This document shows, piece after piece, positions 9,490-18,738 of a stretch of DNA of 64,000 bases (the first letter of the stretch is position 1; each line of letters opens with the position of its first letter). The notes below the pieces were generated by a model. The model saw only the letters and a list, made by a program, of their open reading frames with translations, did not search any database and was not told the origin of the DNA. A program made the position numbers and the translations under genes. The stretch lies in assembly GCF_000018205.1 (NCBI RefSeq), contig NC_009881.1, forward strand, positions 248,001 through 312,000, read 5' to 3'. Source of the DNA: Rickettsia akari str. Hartford (GTDB lineage Bacteria > Pseudomonadota > Alphaproteobacteria > Rickettsiales > Rickettsiaceae).

Positions 9490-9611
9490 GCGGGACTCCG
9501 GAAAACACAACTTTAATATTGATTATAAAATTATATTTTTGATAAAATAAACATATAAAAACTAAATTTTTTATATGTTCTAATGGATTCCTGCTTTTGA
9601 GGGAGTGACAT
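9474..9611. repeat. Palindromic element overlapping the end of holA
   Basis: The left arm 'tgtcattcccgcgtaggcgg' supplies the last codons and the TAG stop of holA. The right arm 'cctgcttttgagggagtgaca' is decayed. The core is AT-rich, with 'aacatataaaaac' and 'ttttttatatgttc' able to pair. Confidence 0.85.
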
Positions 9612-9688
9612 AAACGAGCCATGCAACAACGCATATATAATGCAGAGATGCATAAATTATTTAAAAGGAAAATATAAGTAGCAAATGT

Positions 9689-10228
9689 ATGCCCAAGCCT
9701 GATTTTTCTGACCCTGACAAACAAATTCACGAAATAATTAGAGTTAATCATGCTGGAGAGTATGGGGCAAAGAGAATTTGTCAAGGACAACTAAAATATA
9801 TCACATCTCAAAATGATCATACATTAATTAAAGAAATGCTTGATCACGAAGAGGTACATCTAAATTATTTTGAAAAAAAATTACTAGAAAAAGAAGTAAG
9901 ACCCACGTTTTTATTATTTTTTTGGCATCATTGCGGATTTTTACTGGGTGCTTTATCTTCCTTGATTGGAATAAAAACGGCGATGCTTGTTACCGAGAGT
10001 GTCGAAGAAGTAATAGAAAAACATTATGAACAGCAAATAAATTATTTAGAAAATAAAAATGTTGAGCAGGAATTATTAAATAATATTATTAAATTTCGAC
10101 TTGATGAAATTAAACATAAAAATATTGCTATAATGAATGATAGTACTGAGGCAATATTTGCAGAAATAACTAGTAAAATAGTGAAGATAATTTGTCATAT
10201 CTCTATAATTTTAAGTCAGAAAATTTAG
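9689..10228 (+). CDS. coq7: Ubiquinone biosynthesis hydroxylase Coq7 (di-iron)
   Basis: Coq7 hydroxylates demethoxyubiquinone in the second-to-last step of ubiquinone synthesis. The 179-residue product has the di-iron ligands of the family: Glu in VNHAGEYGAKRICQGQ, DHEEVHLNYF (ExxH), Glu in TESVEEVIEKHY, and DEIKHKN (ExxH). The hydrophobic stretch FLLGALSSLIG probably anchors it in the membrane. The length equals other short bacterial Coq7 proteins. Ubiquinone feeds both the cox-type and bd-type oxidases encoded in this window. Confidence 0.92.
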   Translation: MPKPDFSDPDKQIHEIIRVNHAGEYGAKRICQGQLKYITSQNDHTLIKEMLDHEEVHLNYFEKKLLEKEVRPTFLLFFWHHCGFLLGALSSLIGIKTAMLVTESVEEVIEKHYEQQINYLENKNVEQELLNNIIKFRLDEIKHKNIAIMNDSTEAIFAEITSKIVKIICHISIILSQKI

Positions 10229-10255
10229 AGTTAACAGCCTGATTAGTTGAAAAAT

Positions 10256-10414
10256 CTAGAAATATTTTACTTCTAAGATCTTAAGAAGAGCATACAAAAA
10301 CATTAATAATATTATTAGAAATGCTGATGAAAATAAAAACTTTTTTCTAAATTTTTCTTTATTTTTTGCATTTGTATTTTTTAGAATCAATAAATCTTTA
10401 TTTTTATTAAACAT
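10256..10414 (-). CDS. Small single-pass membrane protein
   Basis: A 52-codon frame runs from the ATG at 10414 to the TAG at 10256. It begins MFNKNKDLLILKNTNAKNKE, then a basic FRKKF, then one membrane segment FLFSSAFLIILLMFLYALL, and ends KILEVKYF. The positive-inside pattern (lysines before the segment) suggests the N-terminus is cytoplasmic. It is convergent with coq7. I do not recognise the family. Alpha-proteobacteria have small membrane proteins near cytochrome oxidase genes, and cox3 lies nearby, but no function is claimed. The ribosome site is weak. Confidence 0.45.
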   Translation of the reverse strand: MFNKNKDLLILKNTNAKNKEKFRKKFLFSSAFLIILLMFLYALLKILEVKYF

Positions 10415-10493
10415 AAGCTAATACTACTCGCAAATCCTTTATTTTATTTATGCCTAACCCTAATTTAGAATGAATAAATAAAGGTGCCAAGGG

Positions 10494-10621
10494 TTAAGCT
10501 CCGTTGCTGTTAGACAACAACCTCCATTATACTTCATGATTTTACTCACTCATAATAATAGACAACTGGCATAACTTAATATTAAGTTTTGACAGACTTG
10601 TCCTGCAACAATGGAGCTTAA
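10494..10621 (+). ncRNA. Candidate structured RNA, possibly 6S-like
   Basis: In a 497-base gene-free gap, 'ttaagctcc' (10494-10502) pairs with 'ggagcttaa' (10613-10621). The stem continues with 'gttgc'/'gcaac' and, after a bulge, 'gacaa'/'ttgtc'. The result is a long, interrupted rod with a large AU-rich interior about 128 bases long. This open-promoter-like rod is the shape of 6S RNA, which binds RNA polymerase. A hairpin 'ctatatatt'/'aatatatag' follows at about 10637-10662. The strand is uncertain, because the rod is nearly symmetric. No canonical SRP, RNase P or tmRNA motif is present. Confidence 0.35.
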
Positions 10622-10911
10622 ACATTACTAGCGGTCTATATATTAGTTGAATAATATATAGAGTCAAGCAATTTAGTTGTCATGAATAATAAATATAATC
10701 TGTTTCTAGAATTTGCTTTTACATCAATAATAATTTATATTCATTGATATACTAGGATAGAACTTGAAAAATTTGCTATCTCGTTTTTGTAAGTCATCGA
10801 ATACTGAATGTTTATTATACGCTCCGCTCCTCGACTTATAGACTCATTACTCTCTTTTTCAAGTGGATCTTCGTATATCTATTCGTAAGTATAATGAGAA
10901 AATGATAAAAT

Positions 10912-11748
10912 ATGAATCCAAATTCACATCCTATGACTAAATCACACTTATTCCATATAGTAGACCCAAGCCCTTGGCCCGTCCTAACCTCTTTTGCTTT
11001 ACTTCTTTTGGTTATAGGCGGCGTCTCGTTCATGCATGGCTACAAATTTGATATATATATTTTATCTGCAGGAGTTATTTCATTATGTTACTGTTTATAT
11101 TCTTGGTGGAGAGATGTAGTGAAAGAAGGAATAATCGAACATCAGCATACTAGTCCTGTTAGAAAAGGTTTACAAATAGGTATGGCGTTATTTATTTTAA
11201 CAGAAATAGTATTTTTTGGTGTATTTTTTGCTTCTTTTTTTAAATCAAGTCTATCACCCGTAGGTATTTTGGACGGTGTATGGGTTGTAAAGCAGGGAAT
11301 TTGGCCTCCACCTACAATTAAAACTTTTGATCCATTTGATATTCCTTTTATCAATACTTTAATACTACTCTTATCGGGTACTACCGTTACTTGGGCTCAC
11401 TATGCATTAGAAGAAAAAAACCAAAAAGATTGCGTAACTGCACTTGCTCTAACCATATTGCTTGGAATATTTTTTACAACTATGCAAGCATATGAATATT
11501 ATCATGCGGCGTTTAAATTCACTGATGGTATATATGCTTCTAATTTTTATTTAGCCACGGGTTTTCATGGAGTTCATGTAATTATAGGTACTATATTTCT
11601 AATAGTTTGCTACTTTAGAGCAAAAAGAGGAGACTTTACTACAGAAGGTAATGGACATTTAGGATTTGAATTTACTGCATGGTACTGGCATTTTGTGGAC
11701 GTGGTTTGGTTATTTTTATTTACGTTTGTTTATATATTTGGAAGCTAA
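10912..11748 (+). CDS. coxC: Cytochrome c oxidase subunit III
   Basis: Subunit III stabilises the aa3-type oxidase that reduces oxygen with electrons from cytochrome c. The 278-residue product has seven predicted membrane segments and family motifs near the N-terminus (HLFHIVDPSPWPVLTS), in the middle (FFGVFFASFFKSSL), and at the end (TGFHGVHVIIGTIFL, then FEFTAWYWHFVDVVWLFLF). The length equals mitochondrial COX3 with a short extension. It stands alone, as is usual in Rickettsia where the cox genes are scattered. It precedes the virB2 gene. Confidence 0.97.
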   Translation: MNPNSHPMTKSHLFHIVDPSPWPVLTSFALLLLVIGGVSFMHGYKFDIYILSAGVISLCYCLYSWWRDVVKEGIIEHQHTSPVRKGLQIGMALFILTEIVFFGVFFASFFKSSLSPVGILDGVWVVKQGIWPPPTIKTFDPFDIPFINTLILLLSGTTVTWAHYALEEKNQKDCVTALALTILLGIFFTTMQAYEYYHAAFKFTDGIYASNFYLATGFHGVHVIIGTIFLIVCYFRAKRGDFTTEGNGHLGFEFTAWYWHFVDVVWLFLFTFVYIFGS

Positions 11749-11903
11749 ATTATACTATATGTGATTATAATGTTACTTAAAATCAGTGTTTTTAAAATAT
11801 TTTTGCATCTTAATTAAGATTGCATGTATTTAGGAGTTGATTTATATGTAAATAAATTATACATTATCTTTTGAATGCTAATTATTTTATTGAGGTAAAA
11901 CAT

Positions 11904-12263
11904 ATGAACTTTCCTATTCGTAAATTAAACGAAGAATTAGTCGATTATAATCTATCATTACGCATACTATTTACTATTTTAAGCGTGGCTATTATTATGG
12001 TAGCTTTTGATAGCTTAGGTAGTAGTGTCGGCGATCCTGTAGGTGATGCATTGTGTAAGTTAATTAAAGTATTCAGAGGCAATACTGCGAAAGGTATAGC
12101 TGTTGTCGGTATAATTGTGCTTGGCATTCAAACATTAAGAGGCAAATTGCAGTGGGAAGTAGCGTTAGTAGTAGTTACTGCAATCATTATATTGTTTAAA
12201 GCTCCGGATATTGTTAATATGGTATCAAGTGATAGTAATAGCTCGAATTGTGGTGTTTCCTAA
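11904..12263 (+). CDS. virB2: VirB2-like type IV secretion pilin
   Basis: TrbC/VirB2 proteins are the small pilins of type IV secretion systems. The start is the ATG at 11904, preceded by 'tgaggtaaaacat', rather than at 11871. The 119-residue product has a charged N-terminus and three hydrophobic segments around LFTILSVAIIMVAF, GIAVVGIIVLGIQTL and VALVVVTAIIILF. The segment pair flanks the loop RGKLQW, as in the TrbC/VirB2 family. Rickettsia carry a scattered rvh T4SS, and this isolated gene fits its pilin. A strong terminator follows directly. Confidence 0.8.
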   Translation: MNFPIRKLNEELVDYNLSLRILFTILSVAIIMVAFDSLGSSVGDPVGDALCKLIKVFRGNTAKGIAVVGIIVLGIQTLRGKLQWEVALVVVTAIIILFKAPDIVNMVSSDSNSSNCGVS

Positions 12264-12290
12264 TACGATAATAAAAGTTATTATATCTTT

Positions 12291-12326
12291 AAAAATACCC
12301 ATAAGTTTCGGCTTATGGGTATTTTT
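12291..12326. terminator. Intrinsic terminator of virB2
   Basis: 'aaaaatacccataag' (12291-12305) and 'cttatgggtattttt' (12312-12326) form a perfect 15-bp stem closed by the loop tttcgg (UUCGG-like). The A-run before and the T-run after make it a bidirectional Rho-independent terminator. It is the clearest one in the window. Confidence 0.92.
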
Positions 12327-12409
12327 AAGTGACGTTGTCACATAGACTAAACATATTGCCCGTGTGGATACCAAGTCGTCATTGCTAGGAGGCATTGTTG
12401 AGTGGATAC

Positions 12410-12531
12410 TGATGTAATTCCTGTGAAAGCAGGAATCCAGCATAAAACGAGATAAATCGAACTTGTGGTTTTACACATTTTCTGTATTTATACTTTTTTC
12501 TGGATTCTCGCTTTTAGCTAAGAATGATATA
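12410..12531. repeat. Palindromic element downstream of virB2
   Basis: Arms 'aattcctgtgaaagcaggaatccag' and 'tctggattctcgcttttagctaagaatgat' flank a core with 'cataaaacgagataaatcgaact', which recurs at 14123, 27632 and 32327. A fragment of a different element ('cgtcattgctagg') sits before it at about 12377, so two insertions are stacked. Confidence 0.8.
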
Positions 12532-12561
12532 AAGAGCATTTATCGGTCCACGCAACAGTCT

Positions 12562-13182
12562 TTACTTAAATAAAAGCCCTAATCTATTACCTATAGCAAT
12601 ATCAATATATTTTGCTGTAACAGGGATCCCTTCAATATTCATTTCTAGGTATATTGCTTGTTTTGCAGGGATGTTTGTTTGTAGTTTTGTAATTGATGCA
12701 TATTCATCTAAAGCTTGATGATTACTATCCATGACTCTAACTTTGATTATAGGATCAGAAATTAAATAATCAGACTGATTAGATACTTTATAAAATATCT
12801 TCATACCGCCTATATAGCGAGATTTTCCTAAATTAATTTCTTCTATCTTTAATTGATCATAGTTACCTAAAAATTCAAAACTATCTATTAGTAATATCAC
12901 TAAACCAAAAATTATAAAGCTAGTCCATAATATTGGAAATATATTATATTTTTTCTTATTAGGAATATACGGTAAAATAACTGGCACATTAGCATTATAA
13001 TGATTTTTAATAGTTTCCGTGTTGACTTTATCTTTAAAATCGTTTAACGTGGCAGTGTTGTTGTCTAGTTTTTGATACCAAGAATGGCTACATTTGGAGC
13101 ATTTTACTCGTCGGCCGTTAATACCTATTTGATTGCTTGTAACAATAAATCTTGTTTGGCAATTTGGGCAAGTAATATACAT
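12562..13182 (-). CDS. Zinc-ribbon membrane protein (MJ0042-type N-terminus)
   Basis: The product opens [14 protein letters not shown] with a second pair [10 protein letters not shown], which is the MJ0042/zinc_ribbon_5 finger found at the N-terminus of many alpha-proteobacterial membrane proteins. One membrane segment near residues 88-106 ([19 protein letters not shown]) separates the cytoplasmic finger from a roughly 100-residue outer domain. The outer domain is probably a beta-fold related to DUF3426 ([13 protein letters not shown] ... [12 protein letters not shown] ... KQAIYLEMN). The function is unknown. It is divergent from dapD with an 83-base shared promoter gap. Confidence 0.75.
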   Translation of the reverse strand: MYITCPNCQTRFIVTSNQIGINGRRVKCSKCSHSWYQKLDNNTATLNDFKDKVNTETIKNHYNANVPVILPYIPNKKKYNIFPILWTSFIIFGLVILLIDSFEFLGNYDQLKIEEINLGKSRYIGGMKIFYKVSNQSDYLISDPIIKVRVMDSNHQALDEYASITKLQTNIPAKQAIYLEMNIEGIPVTAKYIDIAIGNRLGLLFK

Positions 13183-13265
13183 AGTTAATTATAATTATTA
13201 TGTTTGACTGCATATGCATATGATAGCCTTATTTATTATTTTTTGCAATAAAACAGTGAAAAGAT

Positions 13266-14090
13266 ATGTCATCTCTTATTAAAGAAATTGAAGAAGCTTG
13301 GCAAATTAAGGGCCAACTTCTTCAAGATTCTTCAAAGCTTATAATGTTAAAAAAAACACTTAATGATGTTATAGCAAGCTTAAATCAAGGTGCAATTCGT
13401 GTTTGTGAAAAGAAAGAAAATAGTTGGGAAGTTAATGAATGGGTAAAGAAAGCTATATTGCTATATTTTATCACTACAGAATCACAACTGTATAATAACA
13501 ATTATAATAGTTGGTATGACAAAGTTGCTCCTAAATTTTCTGTGGATACTGATGAAAATATATTCAAAGAAGCAGCTATACGTAAAGTTCCCGGAGCTGT
13601 TGTCAGAACCGGTACTTATATAGCTAAAAATGTTGTAATTATGCCTTCTTTCATTAATATAGGTGCTTATATAGATGAGGGAACAATGATTGATACATGG
13701 GCTACTATCGGCTCATGTGCTCAAATCGGTAAGCATTGCCATATTTCAGGTGGTACAGGAATAGGAGGGGTGCTTGAACCTCTACAAGCAAAGCCCGTGA
13801 TCATTGAAGATAATTGTTTTATCGGTGCAAGATCGGAAATAGCAGAAGGGGTAATAGTAGAAGAAGGAGCAGTAATTAGTATGGGAGTGTTTATCGGTAG
13901 CTCTACAAAAATAATATACAGAGATACAGGTGAAATTATTTATGGTAGAATTCCGGCTTATTCTGTTGTAGTTCCAGGAGTATTACCTGCTAAGGAAGCA
14001 GGCAAGCCTGGGCTTTACTGCGCCGTCATCATAAAGCAAGTCGATAAAACTACTAGATCTAAAGTAAGTATTAATGATTTGTTAAGGTGA
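13266..14090 (+). CDS. dapD: Tetrahydrodipicolinate N-succinyltransferase DapD
   Basis: DapD transfers a succinyl group from succinyl-CoA to tetrahydrodipicolinate on the route to meso-diaminopimelate, needed for peptidoglycan. The 274-residue product has an N-terminal helical domain and then hexapeptide repeats of a left-handed beta helix ([40 protein letters not shown]). The catalytic-site region [12 protein letters not shown] and the C-terminal [13 protein letters not shown] follow. The length equals E. coli DapD (274). With pbpC nearby, it supports retention of a cell wall pathway. Confidence 0.97.
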   Translation: MSSLIKEIEEAWQIKGQLLQDSSKLIMLKKTLNDVIASLNQGAIRVCEKKENSWEVNEWVKKAILLYFITTESQLYNNNYNSWYDKVAPKFSVDTDENIFKEAAIRKVPGAVVRTGTYIAKNVVIMPSFINIGAYIDEGTMIDTWATIGSCAQIGKHCHISGGTGIGGVLEPLQAKPVIIEDNCFIGARSEIAEGVIVEEGAVISMGVFIGSSTKIIYRDTGEIIYGRIPAYSVVVPGVLPAKEAGKPGLYCAVIIKQVDKTTRSKVSINDLLR

Positions 14091-14122
14091 TGGTCCACTG
14101 TCACCTAGTTCGTTTGACCAGC

Positions 14123-14283
14123 GTTGTTGCATGGCTCAAGAAAAGTACTCGGTGTCATTCCTGCGGAAGCAGGAATCCAGCATAAAGCGAGATAAATCAA
14201 GCTTTTAATTCCAAAAATTTGCTGTATTTATACTTTTTTTGGATGCCTGCTTTCGCAGGAATGACATAAGAACCATGCAACAA
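14123..14283. repeat. Composite palindromic element after dapD
   Basis: Outer arms 'gttgttgcatgg' and 'ccatgcaacaa' enclose 'tgtcattcctgcggaagcag' and 'ctgctttcgcaggaatgacat'. This is the most complete example of a two-layer element in the window. The core holds 'aaagcgagataaatcaagc'. Confidence 0.88.
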
Positions 14284-14349
14284 GACCAGCTTGACTTGAC
14301 CATAGGATGATAAAGAGGAATAATAAGTAGCTCAACACTAGTAAACTGT

Positions 14350-16210
14350 CACGGATCAATAATATCGACTATTATATCTTTAAAATACTCCTGTCTTTGT
14401 TGTTGTTATGAAGTATCTGTTTGTGAAATTGAATTATTATTGGGGTTTCCTAAGAAAATATTGTATGCCGTAAGTACTGAATTTTGTTGTTTTTGAGGAT
14501 CATGTAAAACGCCGTCTGCTTTAAAATATGATTCTGCAGCGTCTGTTTCCTGTTATTTTTGAAAGTGAAGTGCGTTTCCTTGGTCCATATATTAAATCAT
14601 ATTTTTTATAGGCTTGTCAGCCTTATCTATAAGACTTCTAATATAGAGTCTAATTTATTATTATTTCTATAAAATATGATAGCTGAATCTTCACGTCCTA
14701 AGTTAAATAGCATATCACTGATTTTATCATACATTTCTTTAAGCTCTTTATTATATGTTAGGCTGCATTATAATTAGCTAAAGCTCCATTATAATCTGAT
14801 TCTTCGCTTAATATATCGCCTATTTTAGAGTGGCAGCTAGTGATAGTTTGCATTACTACCGTCTTGTCAGGATATTTACTTAAGCACTTTATGGCTTCTT
14901 GATAATATTGCACCGGTTGATTACTTTCAGGTTTTATATTTTTTATAGAAGATAGATAGTTATTTTGTACAAATAAATCACATATTTTAATTAAGGAATT
15001 ATAACACTTATTGGATTGAGAGCATGTTGTAGATAGCATTTCTTAAAATAATGATAATTCTTTAATGTGTAGGTTTAATACATATCGGTAGGCTTGAATA
15101 AGCGGCTTATTATCCATGAATTCATCAATAGAGTCTAAAATTTGAAATATTGCCTCTATAAGGTTATTATCGTGTTTGTTTGATATAATAGTTTGAAGTT
15201 CCGATAATTGTGTTAATCCCTCAAAATAAGAAAGAGTTTTTTATAGCTGGATATTTTATTGAAGAACTTGGTCAATATGGTTTTAACATACTCATCATAG
15301 TTATTATTATCTGAAAATTTTACACAGCTAAGAGATGTAGATATATTAAAATCTTTGAAAATTGATTGGATAGTATTAGTTATATATTATACATTTATCT
15401 GTATTTGTATATATAAATTTTCTATAAGACTGTCTTGTTCCTTTAGAAATGAACTTAGATTCTTTAGCTCTAAATTTTGTACTATTGCTATCTCTTCTAG
15501 AGATTTTAGTTCTAGGGTGATCTTTATTGCTTAATCTTGAGAAGTAGGTTTATAGAAAAATTTTATATTAGAGGATGCTAATATATCTTTGTTAATATCA
15601 ATGCTATTTTGTAACATTAATATAATGTTTTCATGATGTTGGGTTATTACATATGTAAAATTTCCTCTTAATTTTTTGTATTCTTCTAAATGGAAAAACT
15701 TTTTAAAGTCTTTTATGATCCTGTTAAAGATATTAGGGGATTTTACAGTCTCTTCTTTTGCTACTATGATAAATTTTAATTTATCGGTCATTTGAACTAG
15801 CTTTTTAATGAAAAATACATTGATTAACTCTTGAACTGGATCTGGTATTCCGTTTGAGTATTACCAAAATACTTTTTCTGCAATTTCAAATTTTTGGGGC
15901 TAATATATAGCTGGTTCATATTTATGATTAATTTCCGGCGTTGTTTCAAAATCAAATAATTTATCAAAGGTAAATTCTTCACCGTTTTCGATAATTTTGA
16001 GGTTGTTTTCAAGAGCATTTAAAAATGTGTTTTTTCGCTATAAGGTAATCCTATTACTTACTGTAGCTTTTGATGTTTTTCATGCTTGTATTCGTGAATA
16101 ATTAACTTCAGTCAATCAATTTAGAATATTTTCTTTTTTAAAGAATCAAGAGCAGTTTCTTCTTATGTTAAAGATTTAATATCAAGTTCTGTGGGCATTG
16201 TAGATTTCAT
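14350..16210 (-). pseudogene. Large degenerate gene with TPR-like repeats
   Basis: Minus-strand fragments in different frames read as one broken protein. It opens near 16200 with MPTELDIKSLT, then DPVQELINVFFIKKLV. A 15531-15791 fragment begins MTDKLKFIIVAKEE and contains FTYVITQHHEN, which could be the edge of a nucleotide-binding domain. The last fragments (GDILSEESDYNGALANYNAA, and KISDMLFNLGREDSAIIFYR in another frame) look like TPR repeats. Stops and frameshifts recur every 50-250 bases. I cannot name the family. The region is otherwise gene-free up to dapD. Confidence 0.6.
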
Positions 16211-16224
16211 ATATAACCACTAAT

Positions 16225-18606
16225 TTATTCTTTAATATAAATTTTTATACTGTCGTTTTCTCCGCTATCACTGATAGCTCTAATAATAAATTCACCGGTT
16301 TTTGCTTTCCATATTACAGGTTCGTTTGATTTTGCGGTTGCTATTAATTCATTATCTACAAACCAAAAAATGTTATTGGTTTTATTATCGCTAATCGCAC
16401 TAAAAGTAATATTATCACTATCTTTAATTGAATGTATGGAATTTCTTAACGGATATATAATTTTAGGTTTCTGATGATGCCAATTTATCAACCTATTGCA
16501 ATGGTTTGTGGGTATCGGTTTCGGTAATATATGTATTCCTGCTTTTTGGTAAACCGAAATCATATCTGCCGGCCATAAATTTACGGTTTTATATTCTGTT
16601 TGTCCTTGAATAAAGTGGCAAGCAGGCATACCGGTTTTTAAATCTATCAACATTTTTCTATAAATACCGGATTGTTTTATCGGTGATTTGCCTTTAATAA
16701 ATAAGGATTCTGCTTTAAGTGGACACATATCGTTATCGATATCTCCCGTATCTGCACAAACTTTTACTTTAGTAATATTTAGTTTATTAATTTTTGAAAG
16801 GATTAAATCCTTATCTTTATTTGGCTCGGCTATTGATTCTATAATATTAAAGAATAAAGGGGCCGCAGAAATATTACCTGTAAATGTTCCGTGAGTTTGC
16901 CCTTTGAAATCTCCAACCCAAACGGCAAGTACGTATTTGCTGAATATTCCTATACTCAGTGCGTCTCTAAATGAGCTAGAAGTACCTGTTTTCCAATAAA
17001 TCGGTAAGTTATGCTTTGTATTGTTATAGGTAATAGGACGAGTTGTATCTTTTATAATATCAAGAGTTAAATAGCTTGCTTCGGGGGATATCATTGTTGT
17101 TGCGAGCATTTGCTCGGAGCGTGGCAATCTAGTAGAGTTTGTATTATTTTGTTCTAGAGTGCCGCGCCCTCGTTGTGCTTCTCCGTGTAATGACGTAGAA
17201 AGCATTTTCCTAAGCGGTTTATAAGTACCGAAATTAGCAAGCATAGCATAAAGAGTAGTTAACTCTTCAAGAGTAATTTCTGCTGTGCCGAGTACTATAG
17301 ATAAGCCGTAATGTTCAGGTTTTTGTAAGCCACTAATTTTTGCTTGTTGTAAGAACTCATAAAAATTCGGATTTTTTAACTTAGACGCCAGAAATATTAC
17401 AGGTACGTTGCGGCTCCTTATTAATGATTCTCTGACACTTAATCCTCCTGTAAATCTGCTATCAAAATTTTCCGGTTTATAATGATCGTAGTAAGTAGGT
17501 GTATCCTTTAGTAAAGTTAACGGATGTATTAGCGATTGATCAAAACTAAGTGCATAGACAAATGGTTTTAAAGCGGAGCCTGGAGATCGATGGCTTTTAG
17601 TGCCGTTAATCTGTCCGCAAATATCGTTATTAAAAAAATCACCTGAACCAACGCTTGCAAGCACTTCCATAGTAGTAAAATCAATAAGAATTACGGAAGC
17701 ATTATTAATGCCGTATTTTTTCAGGTTATTAATATATAGCTGCACCTGCTTTTCTATAGTAGTTTGCAAATTCTTATCTATAGTAGTACGTATAATAGGA
17801 CTATCATTATTTGCCAGGATATCTAAAGTGAAATGCGGTGCTATAAAAGGAAGATTTTTATTTTGATTAAATTTAATCGGCAAACTAATTAACTTATTAT
17901 AAATAATATCTTGTGGGTGAGTAGTTAGCCACTCAGTAAATAGATATTTACGCGCTTGAAAAATATTCATATCATTCCCGCCTCTTTTAAGAGGATTTTG
18001 TGGGATTACTGCAAGGCTTAGAATATCGAGCAAATTTAAATCTTTTAGGTCACGATTGAAATAAATATAACTGCTGGCTGTTATCCCTTCAATATTACTA
18101 CCGTAAGGCACTAGGTTTAGATAAGCTTCTAGGATTTCATTTTTTGAATAATGTAGCTCTACATGAATAGCTTTAATGATTTGATGGATTTTACCAAGAA
18201 TAGTAGAAGAGTTTATCCCATATCTTAAACGTGCTATTTGCATTGTTATAGTAGAGCCGCCTATTTTACGATTATTCTGTAAATAAGTATAATAAAAAGC
18301 TTTGGCTAAAGAAATTGGGTTAATGCCGCAATGTTTATAAAAATGCCTATCTTCATATAACAATACTGCTTCTATAAAACTTGCTGGTATTTCACGTATA
18401 GGAGTGAATATTCTATATTTATCGTCTTTAGAAAGCGAAATACGCATTAACTCGCCGCTTCGGTCAAATACTCTTTGTGAGAAGCTTATGTCTTTAAGCA
18501 ATGGAGCAGGAGGAATAGCAAAATATAATATTATAATGCCGCTGATTGTAATAAAAAGTAATTTGGTTTTGATAGTCAAAGTATATACCTTATAGTTTAA
18601 TGTCAT
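16225..18606 (-). CDS. pbpC: Penicillin-binding protein 1C (bifunctional)
   Basis: PbpC polymerises lipid II and may cross-link peptidoglycan. The 793-residue product has an N-terminal membrane anchor and a family-51 transglycosylase domain with EDRHFYKHCG (Glu85) and GGSTITMQIARL. The transpeptidase follows with SPGSALKP (Ser344, SxxK), SRN (398-400) and KTG (539-541), then the BiPBP_C tail. Residues about 469-505 are a palindromic element inserted in frame. The ATG at 18606 itself comes from the edge of another element. A TTG at 18579 with 'aagg' upstream could be the original start. Confidence 0.93.
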   Translation of the reverse strand: MTLNYKVYTLTIKTKLLFITISGIIILYFAIPPAPLLKDISFSQRVFDRSGELMRISLSKDDKYRIFTPIREIPASFIEAVLLYEDRHFYKHCGINPISLAKAFYYTYLQNNRKIGGSTITMQIARLRYGINSSTILGKIHQIIKAIHVELHYSKNEILEAYLNLVPYGSNIEGITASSYIYFNRDLKDLNLLDILSLAVIPQNPLKRGGNDMNIFQARKYLFTEWLTTHPQDIIYNKLISLPIKFNQNKNLPFIAPHFTLDILANNDSPIIRTTIDKNLQTTIEKQVQLYINNLKKYGINNASVILIDFTTMEVLASVGSGDFFNNDICGQINGTKSHRSPGSALKPFVYALSFDQSLIHPLTLLKDTPTYYDHYKPENFDSRFTGGLSVRESLIRSRNVPVIFLASKLKNPNFYEFLQQAKISGLQKPEHYGLSIVLGTAEITLEELTTLYAMLANFGTYKPLRKMLSTSLHGEAQRGRGTLEQNNTNSTRLPRSEQMLATTMISPEASYLTLDIIKDTTRPITYNNTKHNLPIYWKTGTSSSFRDALSIGIFSKYVLAVWVGDFKGQTHGTFTGNISAAPLFFNIIESIAEPNKDKDLILSKINKLNITKVKVCADTGDIDNDMCPLKAESLFIKGKSPIKQSGIYRKMLIDLKTGMPACHFIQGQTEYKTVNLWPADMISVYQKAGIHILPKPIPTNHCNRLINWHHQKPKIIYPLRNSIHSIKDSDNITFSAISDNKTNNIFWFVDNELIATAKSNEPVIWKAKTGEFIIRAISDSGENDSIKIYIKE
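17092..17202 (-). repeat. Palindromic element inside pbpC, in frame
   Basis: On the minus strand 'tcattacacggagaagcac' and 'cgagcaaatgctcgcaacaa' with 'gcactctagaacaa'/'actagattgccac' match the intergenic 'cattgcgaggagc...gcaatctag' element at 21513. It is translated as TSLHGEAQRGRGTLEQ and onward to LPRSEQMLATTM, between LRKMLS and the family motif ISPEASYLTLDI. The reading frame is preserved. Confidence 0.8.
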
Positions 18607-18738
18607 TCCCGCGTAGGCGGGAAAGCCAGTAAAGTATATAAAAAACTTATTTTTATATACTTATTTTATCAAATATGTAACTTCTACATCAATAGTGCAG
18701 TTATTTTTATGAATTACCGCCTACGCTGGAATGACATA
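18600..18738. repeat. Palindromic element upstream of pbpC
   Basis: Arms 'tgtcattcccgcgtaggcgg' and 'ccgcctacgctggaatgacat' lie directly against pbpC and supply its first ATG. The rest of the gap 18739-19089 is very AT-rich and probably holds the promoter of the sca relic ('ttgatataatatttt' near 18981), but I see no gene there. Confidence 0.85.

Noticed and set aside
10430-10670. tmRNA, RNase P RNA or SRP RNA
   Set aside because: No tRNA-like acceptor, tag codons, 'gaggaaagtcc' or 'ggtcaggnccgg' motif is present.
12225-12443. Minus-strand 72-codon frame
   Set aside because: It spans the terminator and a palindromic element and has no family resemblance.
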